Assembly (NCBI RefSeq): GCF_001006045.1
Contig: NZ_CP011267.1
Coordinates: 310,001-374,000, forward strand
Direction: 5' to 3'
Origin: Geoglobus ahangari
GTDB taxonomy: Archaea; Halobacteriota; Archaeoglobi; Archaeoglobales; Archaeoglobaceae
Length of the DNA: 64,000 nt
In this document: positions 40,864 through 49,762 of the stretch, piece after piece
How positions within the stretch are numbered: position 1 is the stretch's first letter
Layout of the letters: the number at the start of each line of letters is the position of its first letter
Notes under the pieces: model-generated
What the model was told of the DNA's origin: nothing
Databases searched by the model: none
What the model saw: the letters and a program-made list of their open reading frames with translations, nothing else
Made by a program: the position numbers and the translations under genes

Positions 40864-42675
40864 ATGAGCTTTACTGGCAGGATGCTCGAAATAGATCTCG
40901 CTGAAAGGAGACATGAGGTTCACGAAATCGAACCGGAGAGATACGAGAGGTGGCTCGGAACCATAGGAATCGCATACGAAATCGCAGACTCCCTCTCGGG
41001 AGATTTCGACCCGCTAAGCGAGGACAACTTCATAGTTTTCTCGGCAGGAATTCTCGCCAACACGCCCGTTCCGGGTGCGACGAAGGTTGTTGCGGTCACG
41101 AAGAATCCACTGAACCGCACGTATGGCCCTTCCGTCGGGGGAGGGGCGTTCGCGAGGGACATGAAGAGGGCAGGGTTCGACTTCATCGTGATAAGGGGCA
41201 GAGCGGATAAGCCTGTGTGGATAGACGTTTTCGACGGAGAGGTGGAGATCAGAGATGCCGGCTTCTGGGGGAAGGATGCGCTTGAGAGCTACGAGCTGCT
41301 GAAGGAGAAGGGAAGGAGCGTTCTCACAATAGGGCAGGCTGGAGAGAACCTCGTCAGATACGCTCTCGCGCTGATAGACGGCATACACCACCTCGGCAAA
41401 GCTGGACTCGGGGCTGTGATGGGCAGCAAGAACCTGAAGGCGATAAGGGTTGGAGGGACCGGAAAAGCAGAGATAGCGAACGAAGATGGCTTCAGAGAGG
41501 CCGTGAAGGAGTTCAGGGAGAGCGTGATGAGGGACAAGGTGACCAAGATCTACGCGGAGATGGGTATAATGGCCGCGTGGGACAGCTGGGCGAAGCACGG
41601 GTATCTGGCAAGGAGGATGAAGAGCGAGGCCGTTGACGAGGGCACAGCGAAGGAGTTTGGAGTGGAGAAGTATTTGAAGGAGATTAAGCTCAGGAGCACC
41701 GGCTGCCATGGCTGTCCGTCACCATGCAAGGCGATTCTGAAGGCCGAGGTGGATGGAAGAGAGGTGGTCACCCCCGCATCCCTCTACCTCGGCGTTGCCT
41801 ACGAGTTCGGAGTCAAGTGCGGGGTTGAGAGCGCGGAGAAGGCTGTTCTCTGCCACGATGTCGCCAACAGGCTGGGAATAGATGCGATGATGTTCGCGGA
41901 GCTCTTCGACATCCTCGCCACCCTGAAGGAGGAGGGCAAAGCTGACGTGGACATCGAAAGGAGCGCAAAATCCGTTATCGAGCTCATGGAGAAGACTACT
42001 AAGCAGGAGGGCATTGGAGAGCTGCTCGCCAAGGGGATTGACGGTCTGAAGGAGAGGTACGAGTTCGAGGACTACTTCATAAAGAAGATGGAGCCCCTGT
42101 TCGACCCGAGGGTGGCTTCCGGGAGCGAGGCATTCGGCCTTCTGACCAACCCGCGAGGGGCTCAGGAGGGGCCTGTCACCATCACCGTGCTCCCGGGGAG
42201 AAGGAAGGAGAGCATCGAGAGGTACATGAGGAGCATAGGCGCGAGCGAGGAGCTGATAGCCGAGACGTTCAGAGACGGCTTCAACCCTGCCCTCTTCACG
42301 CTCGCTGCTGAGAACTGGCTCTGGGCCCTGAACGGCCTTGCCCTTTGCAGGAGGGAGAGCATAGCGAGGAGCCTGAACGTGGACATGCTCTCCAAACTCT
42401 TCTCCAATGCCACCGGAATAGAGGCGAGCGGGCAGGAGATAGTCGAGGCGGGAGGGAGGGCCTTCACCCTCGCAAGGAAGCTCAACTGCTCGGAGGGCTA
42501 CAGCTTTGAAGACGACTTGCCCCCCAAAAAGTTCTTCGAGCCGCTCAGAACGTGGGAGGGCGAAAAGGTGTGGAGAGACTACCTCACGGGCAGGGTTTAC
42601 AGCTACGAGGACGTCGTGGAGATGCTCAGGCAGTACTACAGGATGAGGGGATGGGGAGAGGGAGGCTGCCCTTAG
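40864..42675 (+). CDS. aor: Tungsten aldehyde:ferredoxin oxidoreductase family protein
   Basis: An AOR-family enzyme oxidising aldehydes to acids with a bis-pterin tungsten cofactor, passing electrons to ferredoxin. 603 aa. It begins MSFTGRMLEIDLAERR. Pterin-binding segments include GPSVGGGAFARDMKRAGFDF and GKAGLGAVMGSKNLKAI. The [4Fe-4S] ligands fit Cys281, Cys284 and Cys288 (GCHGCPSPC), with Cys542 as the fourth (LNCSEGY). The C-terminal DDLPPKKFFEPL is also typical. The substrate class (AOR, FOR, GOR or other paralogue) cannot be fixed. No ferredoxin gene is adjacent. Confidence 0.93.
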   Translation: MSFTGRMLEIDLAERRHEVHEIEPERYERWLGTIGIAYEIADSLSGDFDPLSEDNFIVFSAGILANTPVPGATKVVAVTKNPLNRTYGPSVGGGAFARDMKRAGFDFIVIRGRADKPVWIDVFDGEVEIRDAGFWGKDALESYELLKEKGRSVLTIGQAGENLVRYALALIDGIHHLGKAGLGAVMGSKNLKAIRVGGTGKAEIANEDGFREAVKEFRESVMRDKVTKIYAEMGIMAAWDSWAKHGYLARRMKSEAVDEGTAKEFGVEKYLKEIKLRSTGCHGCPSPCKAILKAEVDGREVVTPASLYLGVAYEFGVKCGVESAEKAVLCHDVANRLGIDAMMFAELFDILATLKEEGKADVDIERSAKSVIELMEKTTKQEGIGELLAKGIDGLKERYEFEDYFIKKMEPLFDPRVASGSEAFGLLTNPRGAQEGPVTITVLPGRRKESIERYMRSIGASEELIAETFRDGFNPALFTLAAENWLWALNGLALCRRESIARSLNVDMLSKLFSNATGIEASGQEIVEAGGRAFTLARKLNCSEGYSFEDDLPPKKFFEPLRTWEGEKVWRDYLTGRVYSYEDVVEMLRQYYRMRGWGEGGCP

Positions 42676-42686
42676 CTCAAGTAAGT

Positions 42687-42696
42687 TTTTAAAGCC
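42687..42696 (+). promoter_or_regulatory. TATA box of gyrB
   Basis: TTTTTAAAGC predicts transcription start near 42717, just before a short ATG frame at 42718. Confidence 0.45.
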
Positions 42697-42717
42697 TTCC
42701 GCCCTATTTTCTCCATC

Positions 42718-42735
42718 ATGCTTCTCTCAACCTGA
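42718..42735 (+). other. Possible leaderless mini-ORF before gyrB
   Basis: ATG CTT CTC TCA ACC TGA encodes MLLST. Its ATG coincides with the predicted 5' end of the mRNA, and its stop lies inside the GAGGTGAC Shine-Dalgarno sequence of gyrB. It could couple translation or be coincidental. Confidence 0.3.
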
Positions 42736-42744
42736 GGTGACGGT

Positions 42745-44607
42745 ATGGAGTACTCAGCGGAGCATATAGAGGTTCTTAGCGATCTCGAGGCTGTGAGAAA
42801 GAGGCCCGGAATGTACATTGGCGGAATAGGTATCCGCGGGCTTCACCACCTTCTCTGGGAGGTCGTGGACAACGCGATAGATGAGGCCCTCGCAGGATAC
42901 TGCGACAGGATAAAGGTCGTGCTCCACGAAGATGGGAGTGCGAGTGTTGAGGACAACGGGAGAGGGATACCAACAGAAAGGCACCGCCTCGGCAAGTCGG
43001 CGCTCGAGATAGTGATGACGAAGCTCCACGCAGGAGGAAAGTTCAGCAAGAAGGCCTACAAGGTGTCAGGAGGTCTGCACGGGGTGGGAATCTCGGTCGT
43101 CAACGCTCTCTCGGAGTGGCTTGAAGTGTATGTGAAGAGGAACGGAAAGGTGTACTACCAGAGGTACGAGAGGGGAAAGCCTGTAACGGAGCTGAAAGTC
43201 GTTGGAGAGACGAATGAGACCGGGACGCTCGTCAGATTCAAGCCTGACGAGGAGATATTCGAGACCACAGAGTTCAGGTACGACATAGTCGCCCACAGGC
43301 TCAAGGAGCTGGCGTTCCTTACAAAGGGTGTCAGGATAGAACTCATTGACGAGAGGAAGAACAAGAGGGAGGTCTTCTACTCCGAGAACGGCATTCTGGA
43401 CTACATAAAGCTCCTGAACAAGGGAAAGACCAAGCTGCACGAGCCGATTTACATCCACGAGAAGGTGAACGACGTTGAGATTGAGATCGCCCTGCAGTTC
43501 ACCGACACCGACCACGAGGTTGTTTTGGGGTATGCCAACAACATACACAACGACGAGGGCGGGACGCACGTTGTCGGGTTCAGGGCAGGGCTGACGAGGG
43601 CCATAAACGAGTATGGAAGGAAGCACATCAAGAAGTATACGCCAATAACAGGTTTGGACGTCAGAGAGGGGCTCACGGCCATAATCTCGGTCAAGGTTCC
43701 AGAGCCACAGTTCGAGGGGCAGACCAAAACCAAGCTGAGCAACAGTGAGGTCAAAACCGCAGTCGAGAGTGTTGTCTACAGGAGGGTTCTGGAGTGGATG
43801 GAGGAGAACCCCGATTCAGCCTCAAAGATCATCGAGAAGTGCCAGACTACGAGGAGGGCGAGGGAGGCTGCAAAGAGGGCGAGGGAGCTCGTGAAGAAGA
43901 AGAGCGAGGTCGCAACTCTCCCCGGAAAGCTGGCGGACTGCTCCTCCAGAAATCCTGCTGAGAGGGAGCTGTTCATCGTTGAGGGAGAATCCGCTGGCGG
44001 CTCAGCGAAGCAGGCGAGGGACAGGAGGTTTCAGGCCATACTCCCCATCAGGGGGAAGATAATCAACGTTGAGAAGGCCGGGCTGATGAAGGTTCTCAAG
44101 AATGAGGAGGTCAAGGCCATAATCTCGGCCATAGGTGCTGGCATGGGCAAGGACTTCGACATCAACAGGATAAGGTACGGGAAGGTCATCATCATGACCG
44201 ACGCGGACGTGGATGGCGCCCACATAAGAACCCTACTCCTGACGTTCTTCTACCGCTACATGAAGCCACTGATCGAGTACGGGCACCTCTACATAGCCCA
44301 GCCACCCCTCTACAGGGTGAAGAAAGGGAAGAAGACGTACTACGTCTACTCCGACAGCGAGCTTGAGGATCTGCTGAAGAGGATTGGCGATGCCGAGGTG
44401 CAGAGGTACAAGGGTCTGGGAGAGATGAACCCGGAGCAGCTGTGGGAGACGACCATGAACCCCCAGAACAGGATCCTCATCAAGGTTACGATCGAGGACG
44501 CCTCGATGGCCGAGGAGCTGATAACCGTCCTCATGGGGGAGGACGTGGAGGACAGGAGGAAGTTCATAATCGAGCACTCCAAGGAAGTGAGGAATCTGGA
44601 CGTGTGA
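42745..44607 (+). CDS. gyrB: DNA gyrase subunit B
   Basis: ATPase subunit of type IIA topoisomerase, which introduces negative supercoils with GyrA. 620 aa, the short form without the long insert of some proteobacterial GyrB. The GHKL ATPase has DNAIDEA at 42-48, DNGRGIP at 70-76 and GGLHGVGISVVNALS. The TOPRIM domain has EGESAGGSAKQARDR from 413 and DADVDGAHIR from 486. A C-terminal RYKGLGEMNPEQLWETTM is diagnostic. GyrA is not adjacent. Archaeoglobales are known to have acquired gyrase from bacteria. Confidence 0.97.
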   Translation: MEYSAEHIEVLSDLEAVRKRPGMYIGGIGIRGLHHLLWEVVDNAIDEALAGYCDRIKVVLHEDGSASVEDNGRGIPTERHRLGKSALEIVMTKLHAGGKFSKKAYKVSGGLHGVGISVVNALSEWLEVYVKRNGKVYYQRYERGKPVTELKVVGETNETGTLVRFKPDEEIFETTEFRYDIVAHRLKELAFLTKGVRIELIDERKNKREVFYSENGILDYIKLLNKGKTKLHEPIYIHEKVNDVEIEIALQFTDTDHEVVLGYANNIHNDEGGTHVVGFRAGLTRAINEYGRKHIKKYTPITGLDVREGLTAIISVKVPEPQFEGQTKTKLSNSEVKTAVESVVYRRVLEWMEENPDSASKIIEKCQTTRRAREAAKRARELVKKKSEVATLPGKLADCSSRNPAERELFIVEGESAGGSAKQARDRRFQAILPIRGKIINVEKAGLMKVLKNEEVKAIISAIGAGMGKDFDINRIRYGKVIIMTDADVDGAHIRTLLLTFFYRYMKPLIEYGHLYIAQPPLYRVKKGKKTYYVYSDSELEDLLKRIGDAEVQRYKGLGEMNPEQLWETTMNPQNRILIKVTIEDASMAEELITVLMGEDVEDRRKFIIEHSKEVRNLDV

Positions 44608-44609
44608 CC

Positions 44610-45470
44610 ATGAGGATGTCAGCAAAGTGTCCGGCGTGCCTCCTCAACAGGATATACCAGGAGTGCAGGATGGTCAGCGATGATGAGGAGAAGATAGGCA
44701 GGATAATCGAGAGGGCCATGGAGATGATCCTCGAGGAGTTCAGGAGGAGAGAGGTGAACGCCATCGCCTCTACAAGAGTTCACAGGATGGTCTACAGGAT
44801 GCTGGACAATGACGACCCGTACAGGGAGCTGAAGAGGAGAGCGAATGAGGAGACTGCGAGAATCCTGCCCCTCGCGAGGAGGTACGTGGAGAGGGGGGAC
44901 AGGTTCAGAAACGCTGTGGTGGCAAGCATTATAGGCAACAGCTTCGACTACGGGGTTCTCGGGCACGAGGTGAACGACAGCAACTTCAGGGAGTACTTCG
45001 AGAGGGAGTTCAGGAGGGGGCTTGCGATTGATGATGTCGACGAGATAAGGCACCTCTGCAGGGGGAGGGTTGTGTACCTCGCTGACAACGCCGGAGAGAT
45101 CGTCCTCGACAGGCTGCTGGTGGAGGAGATAAAGAGGCTGGAAGGCAGGGTGAGCTTTGTCGTGAGAGGCAGGCCTGTTCTGAGCGATGCGACTATCGAG
45201 GACGCGAGGTTTGCCGGGATAGATGAGGTGGCAGACGAGATCCTGACCAATGGGCAGGGGGCGATTGGGATAATCGAGGAGGAGCTTCCAGAAGATACGA
45301 GGGAGAGGATGGAGAGCGCCGACATCATAATCTCGAAGGGCATGGCGAACTACGAGTGCCTCTCGGAGGGCAGCTTTGACAGCATAGCCTTCCTGCTCAA
45401 GGCCAAGTGCGAGCCGGTGGCGAGGGATGTGGGTGTCAGGGTTGGAGACATGGTGGCGATGCTGAGATGA
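44610..45470 (+). CDS. DUF89/ARMT1-like protein
   Basis: A 286 aa protein of the DUF89 damage-control phosphatase family. It starts at ATG 44610 (MRMSAKCPACLLNRIYQECR), right after the gyrB stop. The N-terminal CPAC pair is typical of archaeal members. The metal/phosphate site region is VYLADNAGEIVLDRLLVEEI and VVRGRPVLSDATIEDA, followed by ISKGMANYECLSE. In the family these are Mn/Ni/Co-dependent sugar- or cofactor-phosphate phosphatases. Its ATGA overlap with the next gene suggests coupled function. Confidence 0.88.
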   Translation: MRMSAKCPACLLNRIYQECRMVSDDEEKIGRIIERAMEMILEEFRRREVNAIASTRVHRMVYRMLDNDDPYRELKRRANEETARILPLARRYVERGDRFRNAVVASIIGNSFDYGVLGHEVNDSNFREYFEREFRRGLAIDDVDEIRHLCRGRVVYLADNAGEIVLDRLLVEEIKRLEGRVSFVVRGRPVLSDATIEDARFAGIDEVADEILTNGQGAIGIIEEELPEDTRERMESADIIISKGMANYECLSEGSFDSIAFLLKAKCEPVARDVGVRVGDMVAMLR

Positions 45471-45952
45471 GCCTGAGGGAGAGAACACTCCAAGAGCTGT
45501 TCCAGACGCTCACTGGCATTGAAAAGGGGGACTGCGAGTACTACCCGTGCCACTTTGAGGGACAGGACTGCTCCTTCTGCTTCTGCCCGTTCTACCCCTG
45601 CCTGATTCACGAAACTGGTGGAATGCTGAAGGACGATAGAGTCTGGAGCTGCCTGAGGTGCGAGTTCATCCACAAAAAGGAGAACGCCGAGGAGCTGAAG
45701 GGTATCCTGTCAAGCTACCCGTTTCAGGTTCTTGCAGAAGGAGACTGGAGGTTCTACAACGAGATACTGCAGGAGTTCCTTTTCGGGGATGTTAGAGGAA
45801 GGGAAATCGGGGAGAGCTACACCATCTACAGAAGTGACGACGGTGAGGAGTGCTACCTCGTGGTTCTGGACGGCTTCGAGATAAAGCAGGTTGAAAGGGG
45901 AAGGTGCGGGGAGCTTAGGGGAAAGAGAGGAGTCCTGCTTCCCGTTCGCTAA
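45467..45952 (+). CDS. Cysteine-rich small-domain protein
   Basis: A 161 aa protein. The N-terminal ~75 residues contain about ten Cys in a metal-binding arrangement (CEYYPCHFEGQDCSFCFCPF, then YPCLI, then WSCLRCEFIHKK), which resembles the Cys_rich small domain found beside CbiZ in archaeal cobalamin salvage proteins. The rest is an alpha/beta segment without known motifs. The ATG overlaps the DUF89 stop. Its role is unclear; a metal-binding partner of DUF89 is an inference from coupling. Confidence 0.72.
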   Translation: MSLRERTLQELFQTLTGIEKGDCEYYPCHFEGQDCSFCFCPFYPCLIHETGGMLKDDRVWSCLRCEFIHKKENAEELKGILSSYPFQVLAEGDWRFYNEILQEFLFGDVRGREIGESYTIYRSDDGEECYLVVLDGFEIKQVERGRCGELRGKRGVLLPVR

Positions 45953-47022
45953 GCCACTCCAGTTTTCTCGAGGACGAGCTCGAACTCCTCCTTGGACGGA
46001 TCAACGTCCTCGAGTATCGTGTACCTCTTCCTCCTTATCTTCTTGGCGAACATCAGCGCCTCAAGAACCTGCTCCCTCGTAAGGCCAATCTCCTTCGCCG
46101 TCGTTGGGGCCTGAACCTTCTCGAGTGACTGCTTTATCCTCTCCCAGTCCCCGATTCCGTAGTGCTTTTGGTGGAGGTACTCCATTATTATCGCTCCAAT
46201 CCCGACCTGCTCCCCGTGAAGCCCATTTCCGTGGCCGAGGTAGTCAAGGGCGTGGCTGAACTTGTGCTCGGCCCCGCTTGCAGGCCTGCTCGAACCAACG
46301 AGGCTTATGGACACTCCGCTCAGGATGAGGCCCCTGATGAGCATCTCCAGGTGCTTGATGTTTCCTATGTCGAGGTTGGCTGTTGTGAGCATTAGGTTTG
46401 CTGGCATCACAGCCATTGATGCCGCTACCTCGTTGTACTCCTCGTCGACCTTCTCCTTCGCCAGTATCCAGTCCTTCACGGCGGTGATGTTGGATATCAG
46501 ATCGCCGTAGCCCGACCTGAGGTACCTGACGGGACTCTTCCTGAGAATCGTCAGGTCTGCGAGGACTGCTGTCGGGGGGTTGGTGGAGATGGAGATGGGC
46601 CTGTTCTCCTCCTTGAAGCTCGCCACTGGGGAGGCTATGCCGTCGTGTGATGCCACAGTTGGGATGCTGATGTACGCCACGTTCAGCTCGGATGCGAGAA
46701 CCTTGCCAACATCGAGGACCTTCCCACCGCCAATGCCTATCACCGAGTCCACATCCGTGTAACCCAAGTTGAACTCGATCCTCCTTACCTCCTCCATCCT
46801 CGCCTTCTCGACATAGAAAACATCCACAACATAGTCCGAGATTTTCTCGTGAATCTTCTGTCCCACCATCTCGTAGCTCGTCCTTCCGGAAATCAGAATG
46901 ACGCTTGACAGGTCAAACTCCATTATCACCTTCTCAACGTTCTTTCTCGCATTTTCGCTAATCTCAACAAGGCTTGGCAACTCTGCGAGCTTGAGATATT
47001 TCCTCCTGTACCTTCTCAACAC
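45949..47022 (-). CDS. egsA: sn-Glycerol-1-phosphate dehydrogenase
   Basis: Makes the sn-glycerol-1-phosphate backbone of archaeal ether lipids from dihydroxyacetone phosphate with NAD(P)H; zinc-dependent. About 357 aa. VIGIGGGKVLDVGKVLA is the cofactor-binding loop. PTVASHDGIASPVAS is diagnostic, and metal ligands are in EHKFSHALD and HGNGLHGEQVG. I start at a GTG (47022) after GGAGGTGGGA; a TTG one codon later (47019) is equally possible. The longer frame upstream is unlike homologues. Converges with the Cys-rich gene. Confidence 0.95.
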   Translation of the reverse strand: MLRRYRRKYLKLAELPSLVEISENARKNVEKVIMEFDLSSVILISGRTSYEMVGQKIHEKISDYVVDVFYVEKARMEEVRRIEFNLGYTDVDSVIGIGGGKVLDVGKVLASELNVAYISIPTVASHDGIASPVASFKEENRPISISTNPPTAVLADLTILRKSPVRYLRSGYGDLISNITAVKDWILAKEKVDEEYNEVAASMAVMPANLMLTTANLDIGNIKHLEMLIRGLILSGVSISLVGSSRPASGAEHKFSHALDYLGHGNGLHGEQVGIGAIIMEYLHQKHYGIGDWERIKQSLEKVQAPTTAKEIGLTREQVLEALMFAKKIRRKRYTILEDVDPSKEEFELVLEKTGVA

Positions 47023-47115
47023 TCCCACCTCCAGAAGTGAGAAAGGGAACCGCAGTGAGAATACGGTTAACGTAAAAAATTCGGTGCGGCTCAATAAAAA
47101 GTTTTGGGGGAATTG

Positions 47116-47544
47116 CTAAACACCGATTCTCCTAAGAAAGTCCTGCTTCGGCATGTATCCAACCCACCCGTCAACGGGCTTTCCTGAAGGTGAGTAGATT
47201 ATGAACGCTGGCGTGGCGAAGTCCCCTCCAAAAAGCGCGGCTATCTGCATAACAGCCTCCCTGTCCTTCGTGGTGTCAACGTAGGCGGGGACGTATTTGG
47301 TCTCGAGTCTCTCCATCACCTCCGGGTCGCTGAACACGTCGCTCTTCATCCTCTCACACCAGACGCAGGTTGGAGAAGCCACGAAGACCAGAACGCTCTT
47401 GTTCTCCTTCTTCGCGACCTCAAAAGCCTTGTCGAATGAGTACCACCTGCTCTCATCAAAGCCACCTGAGTTGGGGAGGAGACCGTAGAGAATGAGCACA
47501 ACTCCGGCCGCAATTATAGCGCCGTAGATGAGCCTGTTGTCCAT
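47116..47544 (-). CDS. Membrane-anchored thioredoxin-like protein
   Basis: A 142 aa protein with an N-terminal membrane anchor (LIYGAIIAAGVVLILYGLL) and an extracytoplasmic thioredoxin-fold domain of the DUF255/thioredoxin-7 kind. The redox motif is CVWC in SPTCVWCERMK, and the cis-Pro region is DFATPAFIIYSPSG. It probably reduces or shuffles disulfides outside the membrane. I chose the ATG at 47544 because a TATA box is about 25 nt upstream; the much longer frame is a shadow over hel308. The promoter is divergent from hel308. Confidence 0.85.
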   Translation of the reverse strand: MDNRLIYGAIIAAGVVLILYGLLPNSGGFDESRWYSFDKAFEVAKKENKSVLVFVASPTCVWCERMKSDVFSDPEVMERLETKYVPAYVDTTKDREAVMQIAALFGGDFATPAFIIYSPSGKPVDGWVGYMPKQDFLRRIGV

Positions 47545-47565
47545 GAGCCTGAATGATTTAACCAG

Positions 47566-47574
47566 CATAAAGCT
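47566..47574 (-). promoter_or_regulatory. TATA box of the thioredoxin-like gene
   Basis: CATAAAGCT (minus AGCTTTATG) is centred about 25 nt before the ATG at 47544. Confidence 0.4.
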
Positions 47575-47622
47575 TTTTTGCGTTTTGGAGAACACCTGAA
47601 AAAGCACAGAAGGTAGTGAGAG

Positions 47623-49710
47623 ATGCAGGTGGACGAGCTTAAGGAGCACATTTCCAGCTATGCCGTGGAGCTTCTGAAGGAAAGGGGAATCTCGAAGCTG
47701 TATCCCCCTCAGGAGGAGGCAGTCAGGAGGGGGCTTTTCTCGGGCAGGAACATGGTGATCGCCATACCTACTGCGAGCGGGAAAACCCTCATCGCCGAGC
47801 TTGCCATGATCCACGAGGTGATCAGGGGCGGGAAGTGCCTGTACACCGTCCCTCTCAAGGCCCTTGCAAGCGAGAAGTACAGGGAGTTCAGGAAGTGGAG
47901 CGACATAGGCGTTGAGGTTGGGATATCAACGGGAGACTACGACAGCAGGGACGAGTGGTTGGGCAATGCTGACATAATCGTCACAACCAGCGAGAAGGCA
48001 GACTCGCTTGTGAGGAATCAGGCCGGGTGGATAAGGAACATAAGCATGCTCGTGATAGACGAAGCCCATTTAATAGACTCGGCCAAGAGGGGTGCGGTCA
48101 TAGAGGTTCTCGTGGCCAAGCTAAGAAAAATCAACCCCTCCCTCAGGATCCTCGCCCTCTCGGCAACCATCCCCAACGCGGACGAGATCGCGGAGTGGTT
48201 GAACGCGGAGCTTGTTGAGAGTGAGTGGAGACCCATACCGCTCTATGAGGGGGTTTTCTACCCGGGAAAGATCCTGAAGCTGAATGAGGGAGGTGTGATC
48301 GAAGTCAAGGCTGGCAGAAACGTGGAGAGCGTTGTGAAGGAGACGCTCGAGGAGGGGGGACAGGTTCTCATCTTTGAGTCCACGAGGAGGAATGCTGAGT
48401 CGCTTGCCGAAAAGCTCTCTTCGGTCGTCAGGGATTACGCCGAAGATTGCTCGGACCTCGCAGAGGAGGTGCTGATCGAGAACGAGGGGGAGATGAGCCA
48501 GAGGCTCGCGAGGTGTGTGAGGTACGGCTCGGCCTTCCACCACGCGGGGCTGCTGAACTACCAGAGGGAGCTGATCGAGAGGGCGTTCAGGGAGAGGAGG
48601 GTGAAGGTGATATGCGCCACCCCGACTCTTGCTGCAGGAGTGAACCTGCCGGCGAGGAGGGTGATAGTCAAGGGTATTCGCAGGTATGAGTCTGGAATGG
48701 GCAGCGTGTTCATAAAGGTGAGCGAGTACAAGCAGATGGCCGGCAGAGCTGGAAGACCGGGCCTCGACAGCTACGGGGAGGCACTGATAGTCGCCAAAAC
48801 GAGGAACGAGGCAGTTGAGATGATGGAGAGGTTCGTTCTTGGAGAGCCGGAGAAGGTCACGTCCAAGCTCGGCAGCGAGAACCACCTCAGGTTCCACACC
48901 CTCTCTGTGATAGCAGAGGGGATAGCCAACACGCTCGAGGGGATTGAGGACTTCTTCTCCTCAACCTTCTTCGCCTACCAGAACGAGTTCACGATGAGAT
49001 GGGAGATCCAGAGGATCGTCCTGCAGCTGGAGAAGTGGGGGTTCGTGAGGTCAGACGGCACGATCGTGGCGACCGAAATTGGTGACCTGATCTCAAGGCT
49101 GTACATTGACCCGCTCACCGGGTACATATTCAAGGAGGCCGCGAGGAGGTTTGACAACCTGACTGAAATGGCCCTGCTGCACCTGATCTGCAGAACTCCA
49201 GACATGGAGCTCCTCTACCTCAGAAAGAGCGACGAGTGGGTGGAGGAGGAAGCCTACGCGTTCAGGGACGAGCTCACATACTTCCCCTCCTACTACTCCT
49301 CCGAGTACGACTGGTTCCTGAGGGAGTTCAAGACCGCCCTGTGCCTCCACGACTGGGTGAACGAGAGGGATGAGGACGTGATATGCTCAAAGTACGGCAT
49401 CGCGCCCGGAGATCTGAGGAGGGTTGTTGAGACCGCAGAATGGCTGTTCCACGCGCTCGAAAGAATTATGGAGCACCACGGAAACGGGCTCTCTGTGGAG
49501 GTCGGGAGACTCGGAGAGAGGATAAGGCACGGAGTGAGGGAGGAGCTCGTCGAGCTCGTGAAGCTCAAGTGGATAGGAAGGAAGAGGGCGAGGAAGCTGT
49601 ACAACGCCGGGATAAAGAGCCTGGACGATCTGGTGGAGAAGAGGAGTGTGGCGGAGAGGCTGATAGGGAAGAGGATAGTGGAGAGAGTTCTCGCGGAGCA
49701 CCGCAGGTGA
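47623..49710 (+). CDS. hel308: Ski2-like DNA helicase Hel308
   Basis: A 3'-5' superfamily 2 helicase that unwinds stalled replication forks. 695 aa. The Q-motif region is LYPPQEEAV. Walker A PTASGKT is at 49-55 and DEAH at 146-149, followed by the SAT motif LALSATIPN. Motif VI QMAGRAGRPGLDSYGEA is present. The winged-helix and ratchet domains follow, and the C-terminal helix-hairpin-helix includes IGRKRARKLYNAGIKSLDDL. AGGTAGTGAGAG precedes the ATG. Confidence 0.97.
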   Translation: MQVDELKEHISSYAVELLKERGISKLYPPQEEAVRRGLFSGRNMVIAIPTASGKTLIAELAMIHEVIRGGKCLYTVPLKALASEKYREFRKWSDIGVEVGISTGDYDSRDEWLGNADIIVTTSEKADSLVRNQAGWIRNISMLVIDEAHLIDSAKRGAVIEVLVAKLRKINPSLRILALSATIPNADEIAEWLNAELVESEWRPIPLYEGVFYPGKILKLNEGGVIEVKAGRNVESVVKETLEEGGQVLIFESTRRNAESLAEKLSSVVRDYAEDCSDLAEEVLIENEGEMSQRLARCVRYGSAFHHAGLLNYQRELIERAFRERRVKVICATPTLAAGVNLPARRVIVKGIRRYESGMGSVFIKVSEYKQMAGRAGRPGLDSYGEALIVAKTRNEAVEMMERFVLGEPEKVTSKLGSENHLRFHTLSVIAEGIANTLEGIEDFFSSTFFAYQNEFTMRWEIQRIVLQLEKWGFVRSDGTIVATEIGDLISRLYIDPLTGYIFKEAARRFDNLTEMALLHLICRTPDMELLYLRKSDEWVEEEAYAFRDELTYFPSYYSSEYDWFLREFKTALCLHDWVNERDEDVICSKYGIAPGDLRRVVETAEWLFHALERIMEHHGNGLSVEVGRLGERIRHGVREELVELVKLKWIGRKRARKLYNAGIKSLDDLVEKRSVAERLIGKRIVERVLAEHRR

Positions 49711-49729
49711 GGAAATCTGTCATTATAGT

Positions 49730-49741
49730 AAATTATAAATA
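49730..49741 (+). promoter_or_regulatory. TATA box of the acyl-CoA ligase/dehydrogenase pair
   Basis: An ATTATAAATAGG-like element centred about 27 nt before the ATG at 49763, consistent with a leaderless start. Confidence 0.45.
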
Positions 49742-49762
49742 GGTTGGAAATCGCCTGAATAC

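Noticed and set aside
41014-41709. A 231-codon minus-strand frame opposite the AOR gene
   Set aside because: Antisense to a conserved enzyme. The predicted product has no recognisable domain and is an artefact of codon bias.
44442-44609. An upstream extension of the DUF89 protein inside gyrB
   Set aside because: The extension is Gly/Arg/Asp-rich shadow sequence antiphase to the conserved gyrB C-terminus. The ATG at 44610 gives the expected CPAC start.
47545-47814. N-terminal extension of the thioredoxin-like protein to 232 aa
   Set aside because: The extra part runs antisense to the start of hel308, has no family features, and would bypass the well-placed TATA box and membrane anchor start at 47544.
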